A DNA stretch of 44,463 nt from Alphaproteobacteria bacterium (GCA_003241825.1 QBLX01000013.1:1-44463), one strand, 5' to 3'; positions 10,043 to 19,908 are shown, counted from the stretch's first letter. Notes: generated by a model from the letters alone, not told the origin. A program made the numbers and translations.

Positions 10043-12256
10043 ATGGCAATATTCCCGGTTATAATGTGCGGTGGTTCGGGGACCCGTCTCTGGCCCGCTT
10101 CCAGGCCCTCGCGTCCCAAACAGTTCATCCCTCTGGCGGGAAATCGGTCCTTGTTTCAGGAGACGGCGCTGCGTATTGCGCCGCTCGCAGAAGGTGGGGG
10201 GCACCTTGTCATTGTCGGAGGCGTGAGTCACCGGGACTGGATCGTAGACCAGCTCGACGAGATTGGTGTCGAGGCCCAGGTCCTGCTGGAACCTGAAGCA
10301 CGCGATTCCGCGCCGGCCATGGCGGCGGCGGCCGTATGGGTACAGGCCGTCGATCCGGAGGGTGTCATCGCCTTTGTGGCCTCCGATCACCACGTGCCGG
10401 ATCACGACGCCTTTCGCCAGGCCGTTCGTGACAGCGTGACGGCGGCGGGTGCGGGACGGATTGTCACCCTTGGTATTACGCCGACCGAGCCGTCTTCGGC
10501 ATACGGCTATATCCGGACCTCGGGCCCGGGCCTGTCGGCCGTGGAGGCATTTCAGGAGAAGCCGGACGTCCTGATGGCAGCCAGCTACATTGAGTCCGGA
10601 TACCTCTGGAACAGTGGAAACTTCATTGTGTCCGCGACCAGCCTGTTGAGCGAGCTTGTGCGCTTCGCACCCGCCGTCGAGAGCGCTGCGCGTGCTGCCG
10701 TTCCAACAGACCGGGCGGCCTCCATCGAGGTGCTGGGTCCGGCTTTTTCTTCGGCACCTCGCATATCGATCGACTACGCGGTCATGGAGAAGACGGGTCT
10801 TGCCTCGGTGCTCGAGGTTGATTTCGCATGGTCCGACCTCGGCGCATGGGATGCCATCCACGCCAGCGGCGAGGGCGACACGGGGCAGCATATCTTCGAG
10901 GACGCAGAAGGGTGTCTTGTTCGTGCGGGCGACGGCGTGATGGTTGCCGCTATGGGCGTCCGCAACCTGGCCATTATTGCGGAAGCCGATGCGATCCTCG
11001 TTTGTGACCTCGCGCGCTCGCAGGACGTCAAGCGGGTAGTCGAGCGCATCCGGGCGGTTTCGCCACGACATCTTGATTTTACGAGAGCAACGCCCGAGTC
11101 CCTTGGCGATGGCACGAAACGCTTTGCGGACTGGCTGAGACTGAATGCCCTGCCTCTGTGGAGTACCGTGGGTCAGGGAGAAGACGGTGGCTTTGCGGAG
11201 GCCTTGAGCCTGGACGGCCGAACCTTCTCGTCGTCGCGCCGCGCCCGCGTCCAGGCTCGCCAGATCTATGTCTATGCCCAGGCTGGAGCGCTCGGCTGGA
11301 GCGGACCCTGGAAGCGCATCGTTTCGGCGGGCCTCACCAAGCTCTATGCGGACTATCTGCGGGAGGACGGCCTGTGCCGGGCCGTCCTGACGGCGGAGAG
11401 CGCTCCACTGGATGATACAGCGATGCTGTACGATCAGGCCTTTCTTCTGTTCGCCCTCGCCACAGCGCGCCGGGTGGGCCTTGCCGATCCGGACCTGGAA
11501 GTGCGCGCCTTGCGTGTCCGCGATGCCCTGATGGCAAAGGTCCTGCCGAATGATGCCTTCCTTGAAGCCGGCGACCATCCCTATCAGTCCAACGCCCACA
11601 TGCATCTGTTCGAGGCTGCCCTTGCCTGGGAAGAAGCTGGAGGTGATGCGGGGTGGGCTGGCCTTGCGGATCGTATCGCGACCCTCGCAATGACCATATT
11701 CATCGATGCTCGTGGCGGCTTCCTGCGGGAGTTCTTCGGCGCGGATTGGGCACCTGCACCCGGCGACGACGGGCGTCTCGTCGAGCCAGGGCATCAGTTT
11801 GAATGGGCCTGGCTTCTGGCGCGATACGCTCGACTGCGTGGGGATGACGCTGCCCTGCAGGCGGCGCGGCGACTTTACGAGAATGGACGCCGGGGAATCA
11901 CCGAGCGCCCGACTGTCGCAATAGACGCCATGAACGACGACATGACTGCCCGCAGCAATCGTGCCCGACTATGGCCGCAGACCGAGTGGCTCAAAGCCGC
12001 ATTGATCCTCGGTGAGGTCGCCACTGATCGCGATCGTGTTGCGCTGCTCGCGGATGCAGCAGCAGCCCAGCGGGCGATCTGGATGTATCTTACGCCGGAA
12101 GGCTTGTGGAGAGACAAGCAGTTACCCCGTGGCGGTTTCATCGACGAACCAGCACTTGCCAGTTCATTCTACCACATCATGGCCGCTTTTGCGCAGGTCT
12201 GTGACACCGGCAGGGCTGGAGGGCTAGCCAACGTCGCTGTGACGGGGCTTCGATGA
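10043..12256 (+). CDS. bifunctional mannose-1-phosphate guanylyltransferase / AGE-type isomerase fusion
   Basis: 737 aa from ATG 10043. The frame is open back to 9881 but that leader is unlike the family. Residues ~1-355 form a ManC-type nucleotidyltransferase (MAIFPVIMCGGSGTRLWPAS, RPKQF, ASDHHVPD, EAFQEKPD, NSGNFI), making GDP-mannose from mannose-1-phosphate. Residues ~365-730 are an (alpha/alpha)6-barrel of the N-acylglucosamine-2-epimerase/mannose isomerase type (LYDQAFLLFALA, NAHMHLFEAALAWEEA, EPGHQFEWAWLLARY, WPQTEWLKA), with His residues at the expected helix ends. It presumably replaces the cupin isomerase that supplies mannose-6-phosphate. It feeds GDP-mannose to the gmd-rmd genes ~28 kb away. 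No good SD is visible. Confidence 0.88.
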   Translation: MAIFPVIMCGGSGTRLWPASRPSRPKQFIPLAGNRSLFQETALRIAPLAEGGGHLVIVGGVSHRDWIVDQLDEIGVEAQVLLEPEARDSAPAMAAAAVWVQAVDPEGVIAFVASDHHVPDHDAFRQAVRDSVTAAGAGRIVTLGITPTEPSSAYGYIRTSGPGLSAVEAFQEKPDVLMAASYIESGYLWNSGNFIVSATSLLSELVRFAPAVESAARAAVPTDRAASIEVLGPAFSSAPRISIDYAVMEKTGLASVLEVDFAWSDLGAWDAIHASGEGDTGQHIFEDAEGCLVRAGDGVMVAAMGVRNLAIIAEADAILVCDLARSQDVKRVVERIRAVSPRHLDFTRATPESLGDGTKRFADWLRLNALPLWSTVGQGEDGGFAEALSLDGRTFSSSRRARVQARQIYVYAQAGALGWSGPWKRIVSAGLTKLYADYLREDGLCRAVLTAESAPLDDTAMLYDQAFLLFALATARRVGLADPDLEVRALRVRDALMAKVLPNDAFLEAGDHPYQSNAHMHLFEAALAWEEAGGDAGWAGLADRIATLAMTIFIDARGGFLREFFGADWAPAPGDDGRLVEPGHQFEWAWLLARYARLRGDDAALQAARRLYENGRRGITERPTVAIDAMNDDMTARSNRARLWPQTEWLKAALILGEVATDRDRVALLADAAAAQRAIWMYLTPEGLWRDKQLPRGGFIDEPALASSFYHIMAAFAQVCDTGRAGGLANVAVTGLR

Positions 12257-12368
12257 CTTAACAAATCAGCAAGCATCAATTCCGTTGCTGCGACCACAGC
12301 CATGCTTGTCCTTTGTTGATCTCTCGCTACGGTGGATGCCGACCAATGCCAAGCGATGAGGACGGATC

Positions 12369-15300
12369 ATGCCTGTTACCCGGTATCTGGATGGTTTCAG
12401 TGAACAGTCCGATTACGGCTCCGGCCGCTTTGTAGAAGGCGGAGGTAGCGGAGGAGGATCCGGCAAGGCGTTGTCGCCCTTCGGTAATGTCGCTGACTAC
12501 GGCCTTTGCGCCGGTTGCGGCAGCTTCCACGCAGTGTTCGACGGCGGAACACCGGACCCCCTCGACATTCTCAGCGCGGATGATCGCGGCGGTTTTGGCC
12601 CCAATGGGCGGGCCTCGCTCAGCACATTGGACGCCGGTGCCCAGATCACCAGAGGCAACCTGAATTGGGCCGGTGGCGTCGGGCTGGGTCAGCCTCTGAC
12701 AATAACTTTTGCTTTCCGTACGACGGCGCCGACCACGATGCCGACCGATACGACCGGCTTCTCGCGGTTTACTGATTTCCAGATCGCCGCCACCCTGCAG
12801 GCCCTGGCCTCATGGTCGGATGTCGCCAACATCATCTTCCAGCGGGTCAGTGGGGTCGTCGGCGAGGTGAACTACTCCAACGATGCGACGATTCTGTTTG
12901 CCAACTATTCGGCCGGTCAGTCCGGCGCTGCGGCCTTTGCCTATCTGCCGGGCTCCCGTGAGATTTCGTCGAACGCCGGCGACGTCTGGATCAACAGTAC
13001 GCTTCTCTACAACCAGGCCCCGGTCATTCTCGGCTATGGCCAGCAGGTTCTGACGCACGAGATCGGTCACGCCCTCGGCCTGAGACACCCTGCTGACTAT
13101 AATGCGTCTGAAGGCGGGTCGATCACCTATACAAATGACGCGAACTATTTCGAGGATTCGCGCCAGTTTACGGTGATGAGCTATTTCAGCGAGCGCAATA
13201 CGGGCGGAGATTTCGGGTCGCAACGCTATTCGGCTGTGCCGCTCCTGGATGATATCGCCGCAGCCCAGCGCCTCTATGGTGCAAACATGACGACCCGAAC
13301 AGGCGATACCGTCTACGGGTTCAACTCGACGGCCGTGCAACCCTGGTTCAACGCCAACAACAGCAGCAGCGTCCTGATCTTTGCGATCTGGGACGCCGGC
13401 GGTGTCGATACGATGGACTTCTCGGGCTACGCCCAGACCCAGGTGATCGACCTCCGTCAGGGGGCCTTCTCGAACGTCGGTGGCCTGACGGGCAATGTCG
13501 CGATTGCTCTTGGCGCAATCATCGAGAACGCTATCGGCGGGTCTGATTCAGACCGGCTGATCGGCAACTCCGCCAACAATGTTCTGACCGGCAATGCGGG
13601 CAATGATTTCATCGACGGCGGCCTCGGCAGCGACACGGCTGTGTTCAGCGGCGCGCGGTCCAACTACACCATCACTGTTAATGGCCAGACGGTCACGGTA
13701 ACCAGTGTTGCTGAAGGAACAGACACCCTCGTCAACGTCGAGTTCTTGCGCTTCTCTGACCAGACAATAGCGGCGGGGACCTCCGGAGCGCTGACGTTGA
13801 GCGGCGATATCCTCAATAATGTGATGGATGGGACCACGTTCAATGACACGCTGAATGGTCTGGGCGGAAACGACACCCTGAACGGGCTGGGTGGCAATGA
13901 CACCCTGAACGGGGGCTCCGGCAATGACACCATCGCTGGCGGGGATGGAAACGACTTCGTCACGGGCGGGCTTGGCAATGACACGCTCAATGGCGGGGCC
14001 GGGTTCGATGTCGCCGATTATTCCGGCGCCCCGGGAAGCGTGCAGGTCAATCTGACGACCGGCGTCGCCACAGGCGCGGCGGGCAGTGACACCCTGACGG
14101 GCTTTGAAGAAGTCCGGGGTGGAGTGTTCAACGATGTCCTGACCGGCGATGCCCTGGCGAATACGATCCTAGGCGGCGGCGGGGTCGATACACTGAATGG
14201 CGGTGGAGGCAACGATACCCTGATCGCAGGTGCCCCCGGAGTTGCCGGGGGTGCGCCGGATATCGTCAAGGCTCGCGCGACGGCGAACGCGACGATTGCC
14301 ACAGCCGTCAACACTGCGGGGGCCTTTGACCTTCAGGCGCGCGCCGGCGTGGAGAACGCAACGACTATCCCGCATGCGACGATCCTCGGCACGTCCCACG
14401 GCGGGGTAGAGTTCTACGCCGTGACGGTTGCCGCAGGCGACGTCGTCCGGTTCGACATCGACAACGCCTCGTTCGATGCCGCCCTTCGGCTGTTTGATGC
14501 AAACGGGGTAGAACTGACCCAGAACGACGATGCCGCGACCGGAACCGGCGACGGGGGGGCATCGACCGATTCCCTGATCAGCTATACCTTCACCACAGCC
14601 GGGACCTATTACATCCAGGTCTCCCAGTGGATTGAAAGCGGCACGGGGGCTGTCTTCGCATCAGGCCCGCCCCCTGCCGGCGCGACCTATCAGCTCAATA
14701 TCTCGATCCCCAGCGCTCCGGTTGTTCCCACGTTTTTCCTGGGCTCCACACTGAACGGTGAGGCCGGGAACGATACCCTGACCGGGGGCTCCGGCGCAGA
14801 TACCTTGAATGGCGGCGCAGGCTCGGACCGGATCGACGGCGGCGACGGCTTCGATGTGGCGCAATACGCGGGCGTCCGTCGCCAGTACGGGGCCACGATC
14901 TCCAGCGTCACTGGCGGACCCGAAGGCGGGACCGACACGATCAGCCGGGTCGAGGAATTCCGGTTCGTCGACGGGGCGCTCAGTTTCGATGTCGATGGCA
15001 TCCCGGCCCAGGTCATGCGCCTCTACGATGCCGCTCTGGACCGAGGGCCGGATCAGGCCGGGCTGGAGTTCAACGCGGGGCTGATCCAGGCTGGCAGTTT
15101 GAGCCTGATCGCTCTGGCCAATGCCTTCGTGGCCTCTGCCGAGTTTCAGAACCGCTACGGCGCTTTGTCCAATCAGGCCTTTGTGGAGCAGCTTTACCGC
15201 TTCAGCCTTGACCGCGAAGGCGATGCCCCAGGCATCGCCTTCCATGTTCAAGCGCTGAATGCCGGTAAGAGTCGGGGTCAGCTGGTGATTGATTTTTCGG

Positions 15301-16118
15301 AAAGCCCAGAGCATCGCACCCTCACCCAGCCGACGCTGAACCAAGGTCTGTGGACGCCCGATCGCGAGGCACTACAGATCGCACGCCTGTATGACGCCAC
15401 CTTCGACCGGCTGCCGGATTCAGCGGGTCTAGCGGGGAATCTGGCTGTGCTCGATTCCGGCATCACCCTTCTGCAGATCGCCTCTGCCTTCGCCGCTTCG
15501 CCGGAGTTTCAGGCCCGCTATGGAGCCTTGTCCAACCAGGCCTATGTCGAACAGCTGTATCGATTCTGCCTAGATCGCGAGGGCGATCCGGCAGGTATCG
15601 CCTTCCACGTTGCCGCCCTGAACGGCGGAAAGAGCCGGGGCGAACTGCTGTTCGACTTTTCGGAAAGCCCCGAGCACATCGCGCTGACTGCCCCTCTGTG
15701 GTCAGGCGGTATTCGCACCATTGACTCCACATTCAACAGCGCTCCCACCGGGGCCGATGGCAACAAACACCTGGACCACGGTCCGCAAGTTCTGGTTCTG
15801 GCCGACGACGCTTCGTCCGACGCCAAGACCGTCGGTGTCGCCCAGGTCAATCCCGCTCTGGTCGCCTATGACCCAGCGGACATCGTGATCGACTTCAAGT
15901 CCGCCGATGACGCCTTTGTTCTGCCTGCGTTGGACGGACTTAGCCCGTTGGTCGTGCCAGCAGCTGATCCTCCAGACACCGTCGCGCTGGAACAGGATTC
16001 GCTGCCGTCCCTCAACGGCAACAGGATGCTGACTTTACCGATGGGCGAGGGCGGCGCTCTCGACGAGCCTACCTTATGGTCTCGCACCAGCGATCACGAC
16101 GGCTGGCTGATTCAGTAG
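12369..16118 (+). CDS. M10 (serralysin-type) RTX metalloprotease with PPC and DUF4214 modules
   Basis: 1249 aa, no Sec signal peptide, as expected for type I secretion. The catalytic zinc site HEIGHALGLRH is near residue 230 and the Met-turn VMSYF near 267. RTX GGxGxDx nonapeptides lie at ~394-425, ~490-550 and ~790-835. A pre-peptidase C-terminal-type beta domain (~634-778, VEFYAVTVAAGDVVRFDID) separates the RTX blocks. Two DUF4214 modules follow (~882-978 and ~1000-1107), each with MRLYDAALDRGPDQAG or QIARLYDATFDRLPD type starts and S.EF..RYG / FVEQLY.F.LDREGD halves. It is probably a secreted calcium-dependent protease retained at or near the surface. The exporter (ABC/MFP) is not in the window. 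Its 3' 470 bp are duplicated exactly downstream. Confidence 0.92.
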   Translation: MPVTRYLDGFSEQSDYGSGRFVEGGGSGGGSGKALSPFGNVADYGLCAGCGSFHAVFDGGTPDPLDILSADDRGGFGPNGRASLSTLDAGAQITRGNLNWAGGVGLGQPLTITFAFRTTAPTTMPTDTTGFSRFTDFQIAATLQALASWSDVANIIFQRVSGVVGEVNYSNDATILFANYSAGQSGAAAFAYLPGSREISSNAGDVWINSTLLYNQAPVILGYGQQVLTHEIGHALGLRHPADYNASEGGSITYTNDANYFEDSRQFTVMSYFSERNTGGDFGSQRYSAVPLLDDIAAAQRLYGANMTTRTGDTVYGFNSTAVQPWFNANNSSSVLIFAIWDAGGVDTMDFSGYAQTQVIDLRQGAFSNVGGLTGNVAIALGAIIENAIGGSDSDRLIGNSANNVLTGNAGNDFIDGGLGSDTAVFSGARSNYTITVNGQTVTVTSVAEGTDTLVNVEFLRFSDQTIAAGTSGALTLSGDILNNVMDGTTFNDTLNGLGGNDTLNGLGGNDTLNGGSGNDTIAGGDGNDFVTGGLGNDTLNGGAGFDVADYSGAPGSVQVNLTTGVATGAAGSDTLTGFEEVRGGVFNDVLTGDALANTILGGGGVDTLNGGGGNDTLIAGAPGVAGGAPDIVKARATANATIATAVNTAGAFDLQARAGVENATTIPHATILGTSHGGVEFYAVTVAAGDVVRFDIDNASFDAALRLFDANGVELTQNDDAATGTGDGGASTDSLISYTFTTAGTYYIQVSQWIESGTGAVFASGPPPAGATYQLNISIPSAPVVPTFFLGSTLNGEAGNDTLTGGSGADTLNGGAGSDRIDGGDGFDVAQYAGVRRQYGATISSVTGGPEGGTDTISRVEEFRFVDGALSFDVDGIPAQVMRLYDAALDRGPDQAGLEFNAGLIQAGSLSLIALANAFVASAEFQNRYGALSNQAFVEQLYRFSLDREGDAPGIAFHVQALNAGKSRGQLVIDFSESPEHRTLTQPTLNQGLWTPDREALQIARLYDATFDRLPDSAGLAGNLAVLDSGITLLQIASAFAASPEFQARYGALSNQAYVEQLYRFCLDREGDPAGIAFHVAALNGGKSRGELLFDFSESPEHIALTAPLWSGGIRTIDSTFNSAPTGADGNKHLDHGPQVLVLADDASSDAKTVGVAQVNPALVAYDPADIVIDFKSADDAFVLPALDGLSPLVVPAADPPDTVALEQDSLPSLNGNRMLTLPMGEGGALDEPTLWSRTSDHDGWLIQ
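13840..14010 (+). repeat. RTX nonapeptide tandem repeat block
   Basis: Tandem 27-bp-type units encode GGNDTLNGL/GGNDTLNGG variants, including two nearly identical adjacent copies. The repeats form the parallel beta-roll that binds calcium after secretion. Confidence 0.85.
15478..15947 (+). repeat. 470-bp identical direct repeat, copy A
   Basis: Line-by-line reading shows no mismatch to 18117-18586 (offset 2639). It encodes the second DUF4214 module's C-terminal part and the following tail of the intact protease. Divergence is immediate on both sides. Confidence 0.93.
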
Positions 16119-16124
16119 GAGGCT

Positions 16125-16250
16125 ATGAGGCTGCGTGGATCCATTAAAGGTCAGATCTCCGCCCTTCTAATCGGCGCACAGTTCGCGCTTGTTTCCAGCT
16201 GCTCTAGCAAGGTGCCGCACGCCGCGATCTCCCCGCCGCCGGCCTCTTAA
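16125..16250 (+). pseudogene. truncated small lipoprotein gene
   Basis: A 41-codon frame begins at ATG 16125, seven bases after the protease stop and only 2 nt after AGGAGG. It encodes a lipoprotein-type signal (ISALLIGAQFALVSSC with lipobox Cys) and a Pro-rich tail, then a stop. Sequence resembling its continuation (LDSDAALKAYDDSFESWRER, GWQAVGRLCRWSVTMG) appears in a different frame at ~16280-16400, so the gene looks frameshifted. The size and lipobox recall phage outer-membrane spanins, but I cannot assign it. Alternatively it is a tiny functional lipoprotein. Confidence 0.4.
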
Positions 16251-16643
16251 CGGACCGTCGAGGCTAAGCCCCCGCCTTGACCCCGCCGCGTTGGACAGCG
16301 ACGCAGCCCTCAAAGCCTATGATGACTCGTTCGAGAGCTGGAGAGAACGGGGATGGCAGGCTGTCGGCCGACTGTGCCGATGGTCGGTCACGATGGGAGA
16401 CAAAGGTCTGGAACGCGCTCCGTCGCGACGACCTGAGTCGGGAATTAACACCTAGGACGACTTTTAACAGCATCGACGAACCCAACATGCTCGCATAAGT
16501 GGAGTAAGCCGACCCTGTCGTTGGCCCTGAATGATTGTCTGACATGGCCCGGCGATAAAGAATGCCAGCCAAAGAGAGGCTGATGGAAGAGATGCGTCAA
16601 GGGTCTCCGTTTCCAGTCCTCCACAAGGACGTTAGCCGTCAGG
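16251..16643. other. degraded region between lipoprotein remnant and RTX pseudogene
   Basis: About 390 bp without an intact gene. The first ~150 bp carry the out-of-frame continuation of the lipoprotein remnant. The rest has no readable protein or RNA feature, consistent with decayed DNA. Confidence 0.4.
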
Positions 16644-18757
16644 GTGAACGGTACGAACGGGAATGACGTGTCTGTCGGGACTGCATACGCCGACACGATC
16701 AACGGACTAGGCGGCAACGACCAGATTGATGGCTGGGCCGGCGACGACGTTCTCGTCGGGGGCACTCCTTTTGATACTTTGGTCTGAGGAGTTGGTAACG
16801 ACCGTCTTATCGGTGAAGACGGGGAGTTCGACATCCTGGACCGTGGCACAGGCGACGATCTCCTAAACGGCGGCGCGGGGGGATAGCGGCAGCCCAATTC
16901 TTCTAGAACGATGCTCATCAATGGCGGCGATGTCGCGCGCTATTTTGATGTTGCGTCCGGCGTCACAGTCGATTTGGCCGTCAACGGAGCCCAGAACACG
17001 ATCGGTGCCGGGCGCGATACCCTTGTGGCCATCGAGGACATCTATGGCGGCACGTTCGACGACACTCTGAGCGGTAGCGATGGAGCCAATCTGATCGCGT
17101 CCGGCGACAGCAATGACCAGATTTTCGGACGCGCCAGGAATGATGTGCTGGTCGGCGGCCGCGGCAATGACGTCATCGAGGGCGACGACGGTGATGATCT
17201 GATCTGGGCCGCATCGACCACCGACGGACCACTCACATTTAGTGGCAACGACATTGTTCGGGGCGGCAACGGGAATGACCGTAATCTGGGCTCGGCCGCC
17301 AGCGATACACTTCAAGGCGACGATGGGAATGGCGAGCTTACGGGTTTTGCGGGCGCTGAAATCCTGGTCGGCGGGGCTGGAAACGATCTGGTTCGCGGCG
17401 ATCTGGGCGCTCTGACGCTCGACGAAGGTTCCGGCAATGACACGTCAATGTTTCGCCGCTGGAACAGGGAGGGGCCTAACGATTGAGCTAGGTCACAGCG
17501 GGATCGGGGAACGACACGGTCTCGCCGGCGCTATTCGCCACACCATCCGACGACTGCATCGAAGGCGGTGACGGAGTTGACCGTCTCGAAATCCGAGACT
17601 CCGACCAGGGCGTAAACCTTACTGTCCAGACGGTTTGGCTACAACAGAGCGGCTATTCCGGCATTACCGCCTTGGAGTTCGAGACGGTGAACATTCTGGA
17701 TAGTCTGGTCATCGTCCACGGCAGTGACGGCGACGACCAGACCGTCTGTTCCACCGGCAGCGGCATTCTGGGTGCTCCCATCAATGATGTCCTTCGCGGA
17801 TATGGTGGAAGCGACCTTCAGACCGGCGGCATGGGTATGGATACCGCTGCTTATGCGGGCATCCGCCGGCAGTACTGGGTCTCGATGACCTCGGTGAGCG
17901 GCGGCCCCAAAGGTAGAATTGACACCCTCGTGTCGATCGAGGAACTGTGGTTGGTTGATGGCGTGCTGAGCTTTGACATCAGTGGGATTCCGGACGAGGT
18001 CATGCGGCTTTATGATGCCGCTCTTGACCGAGGGCCTGATCAGGCTGGGCTGGAGTTCAACGCGGGGCTGATCGAGGCCGGCAGTTTGAGTTTGATCGCC
18101 CGGGCCAATGCCTTCGTCGCCTCTGCCTTCGCCGCTTCGCCGGAGTTTCAGGCCCGCTATGGAGCCTTGTCCAACCAGGCCTATGTCGAACAGCTGTATC
18201 GATTCTGCCTAGATCGCGAGGGCGATCCGGCAGGTATCGCCTTCCACGTTGCCGCCCTGAACGGCGGAAAGAGCCGGGGCGAACTGCTGTTCGACTTTTC
18301 GGAAAGCCCCGAGCACATCGCGCTGACTGCCCCTCTGTGGTCAGGCGGTATTCGCACCATTGACTCCACATTCAACAGCGCTCCCACCGGGGCCGATGGC
18401 AACAAACACCTGGACCACGGTCCGCAAGTTCTGGTTCTGGCCGACGACGCTTCGTCCGACGCCAAGACCGTCGGTGTCGCCCAGGTCAATCCCGCTCTGG
18501 TCGCCTATGACCCAGCGGACATCGTGATCGACTTCAAGTCCGCCGATGACGCCTTTGTTCTGCCTGCGTTGGACGGACTTAGCCCGATGGTCGTGTCCAT
18601 GCCGGACGCGACCGAGGCAGGCCCATTGTCGCCGTTGGATCGCCTGACAGCGCTGTCGTGGTCCAGCGATCACGCACTGAAAGTGATCCACGCCGACGAT
18701 GGCAACCTCGACCATCCCCCGCCGACGCAGGAAACCGGACACGACGACGGAGGGTGA
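16644..18757 (+). pseudogene. decayed RTX/DUF4214 protein gene related to the upstream protease
   Basis: From ~16644 one frame reads RTX repeats (GTNGNDVSVG, GLGGNDQIDGWAGDDVLVGG). It is broken by an in-frame TGA at 16785 and TAG at 16884, continues open from 16911 to 17486, then must shift frame near 17490. From there GSGNDTVS and EGGDGVDRLEI run into an open frame to 18757. No protease domain precedes it. The 3' open part encodes one DUF4214 module and the same tail as the intact protease, with 470 bp identical. The last ~55 codons differ. The 361-codon frame at 17672-18757 could in principle still be translated, but it lacks a normal start (TTG). Confidence 0.8.
18117..18586 (+). repeat. 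470-bp identical direct repeat, copy B
   Basis: Identical to 15478-15947. The left boundary falls at a short shared TCGCCTCTGCC stretch and joins the first half of one DUF4214 module (FVASA) to the second module of the donor (FAASPEF), leaving a fused module in this copy. Confidence 0.93.
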
Positions 18758-18843
18758 TGGTTCGTCTGAGGGGAAGGGGCGACCGAGACAGAGCGGGTTG
18801 GCCTGCCGCGGCGCACCCGATTTGATCTCTGGATGGAAGTTTG

Positions 18844-18875
18844 AGCCCGCCTTCGTTCTTGATTGAGCGCGGGCT
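18844..18875 (+). terminator. possible hairpin terminator after RTX pseudogene
   Basis: AGCCCGC (18844-18850) pairs with GCGGGCT (18869-18875) over an 18-nt loop. It is followed only by CGGGTTTG rather than a clean T-run, so a terminator role is weakly supported. Confidence 0.3.
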
Positions 18876-19017
18876 TCGGGTTTGATGGTTGACCCACCAA
18901 TCAGCTTGCCGTTAACGCTAGCGGAGATACGTAACCTACCGCCGATATGAATGTCGCGCTGCAGTCAATGAAATGGCAGTAAGTGCAACTGTAGCGTAAT
19001 ATATTAGAGGAAAAAGC

Positions 19018-19908
19018 ATGATTCACGCCCTGTCCCACCACCACTCTGTCTTTGATTCGACAGCAATGATTCAGCGCCACGAAGTTAAAGATCGCGAAGC
19101 GAGGCCAGGTTTCCTAACAAATTTTCTGGATGTATCCATCGACCCTGCCGTTCACCCCGAGATACTGTCTCATACGGCAGGGTCTATTGAGGGGCTGCCG
19201 CTGCCAGCAAATTGGCATGCTGACGTAGCGGAATGGGCGGCCACGCTTCGTGCTGTTGAACTCAGCCAGAGCACCTTTGCAATGATCGAATTGGGTTGCG
19301 GTTGGGGGTGCTGGGTCAACTGCATGGGAAAGGCGGCCCGACGTACGGGAAGGCATGTCGATCTGGTCGGCGTTGAAGCCGATCCGAATTTTTTGGGATA
19401 CGCAGTGGAGGCTTTGCAGCGTAACGGGTTTGCCGCTTCAGATTGGGTGCTTCATGAGGGAATCGCCGCCGCGACCAATGGCACGGCCTTGTTTCCCCAC
19501 GCTGATGGAACAGCTCCTAATTGGGGCCGGGAGCCCATGTTGGATGTGTCGGACCCCGACATTGATCGCGCAAAGGCTGAAGGCGGGTTCGCGATCCTGG
19601 ATATGTTCTCACTCGATCGATTGATCGATGGAAGAGACCGTATCGATTTGCTTCATATCGACATTCAGGGTGGCGAACTGGATCTCGTTCTGAAATCCAT
19701 TGATCTGCTCAACGACAAGGTTGCCTATATGGTAATCGGCACCCACAGCCGCAGCATTGAAGGCAAGCTATTCGACTTCCTTATGGATGCAGGGTGGACC
19801 CTTGAAGTAGAGCGTCCGGCCATTTTGAAACTTTTTGAGCACGGTGGGCACCCGCAGACTATCGTGGACGGGCTACATGGTTGGCGAAATCCGCGACTGT
19901 TTGATTGA
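19018..19908 (+). CDS. FkbM-family SAM-dependent methyltransferase
   Basis: 296 aa, soluble. SAM motif I IELGCGWGCWVNCMG is near residue 91, an acidic residue ends strand 2 (GVEADPNF), and the family's DLLHIDIQGGEL motif is near 215. It likely O-methylates a sugar of the surface glycan, as FkbM relatives in polysaccharide loci do. GAGGAAAA lies 5-12 nt before ATG 19018. It is convergent with the next methyltransferase (48 bp apart). The ~260 bp upstream are AT-richer and should contain its promoter. Confidence 0.85.
   Translation: MIHALSHHHSVFDSTAMIQRHEVKDREARPGFLTNFLDVSIDPAVHPEILSHTAGSIEGLPLPANWHADVAEWAATLRAVELSQSTFAMIELGCGWGCWVNCMGKAARRTGRHVDLVGVEADPNFLGYAVEALQRNGFAASDWVLHEGIAAATNGTALFPHADGTAPNWGREPMLDVSDPDIDRAKAEGGFAILDMFSLDRLIDGRDRIDLLHIDIQGGELDLVLKSIDLLNDKVAYMVIGTHSRSIEGKLFDFLMDAGWTLEVERPAILKLFEHGGHPQTIVDGLHGWRNPRLFD

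Noticed and set aside
9995-11794. 599-codon minus-strand frame opposite the ManC fusion
   Set aside because: Long antisense frame in high-GC DNA. The plus strand carries unmistakable ManC and AGE motifs, and the antisense product is Arg/His-rich without recognisable domains.
13840-14010. CRISPR-like array
   Set aside because: The repeats are in-frame RTX nonapeptide codons without spacers of unique sequence.
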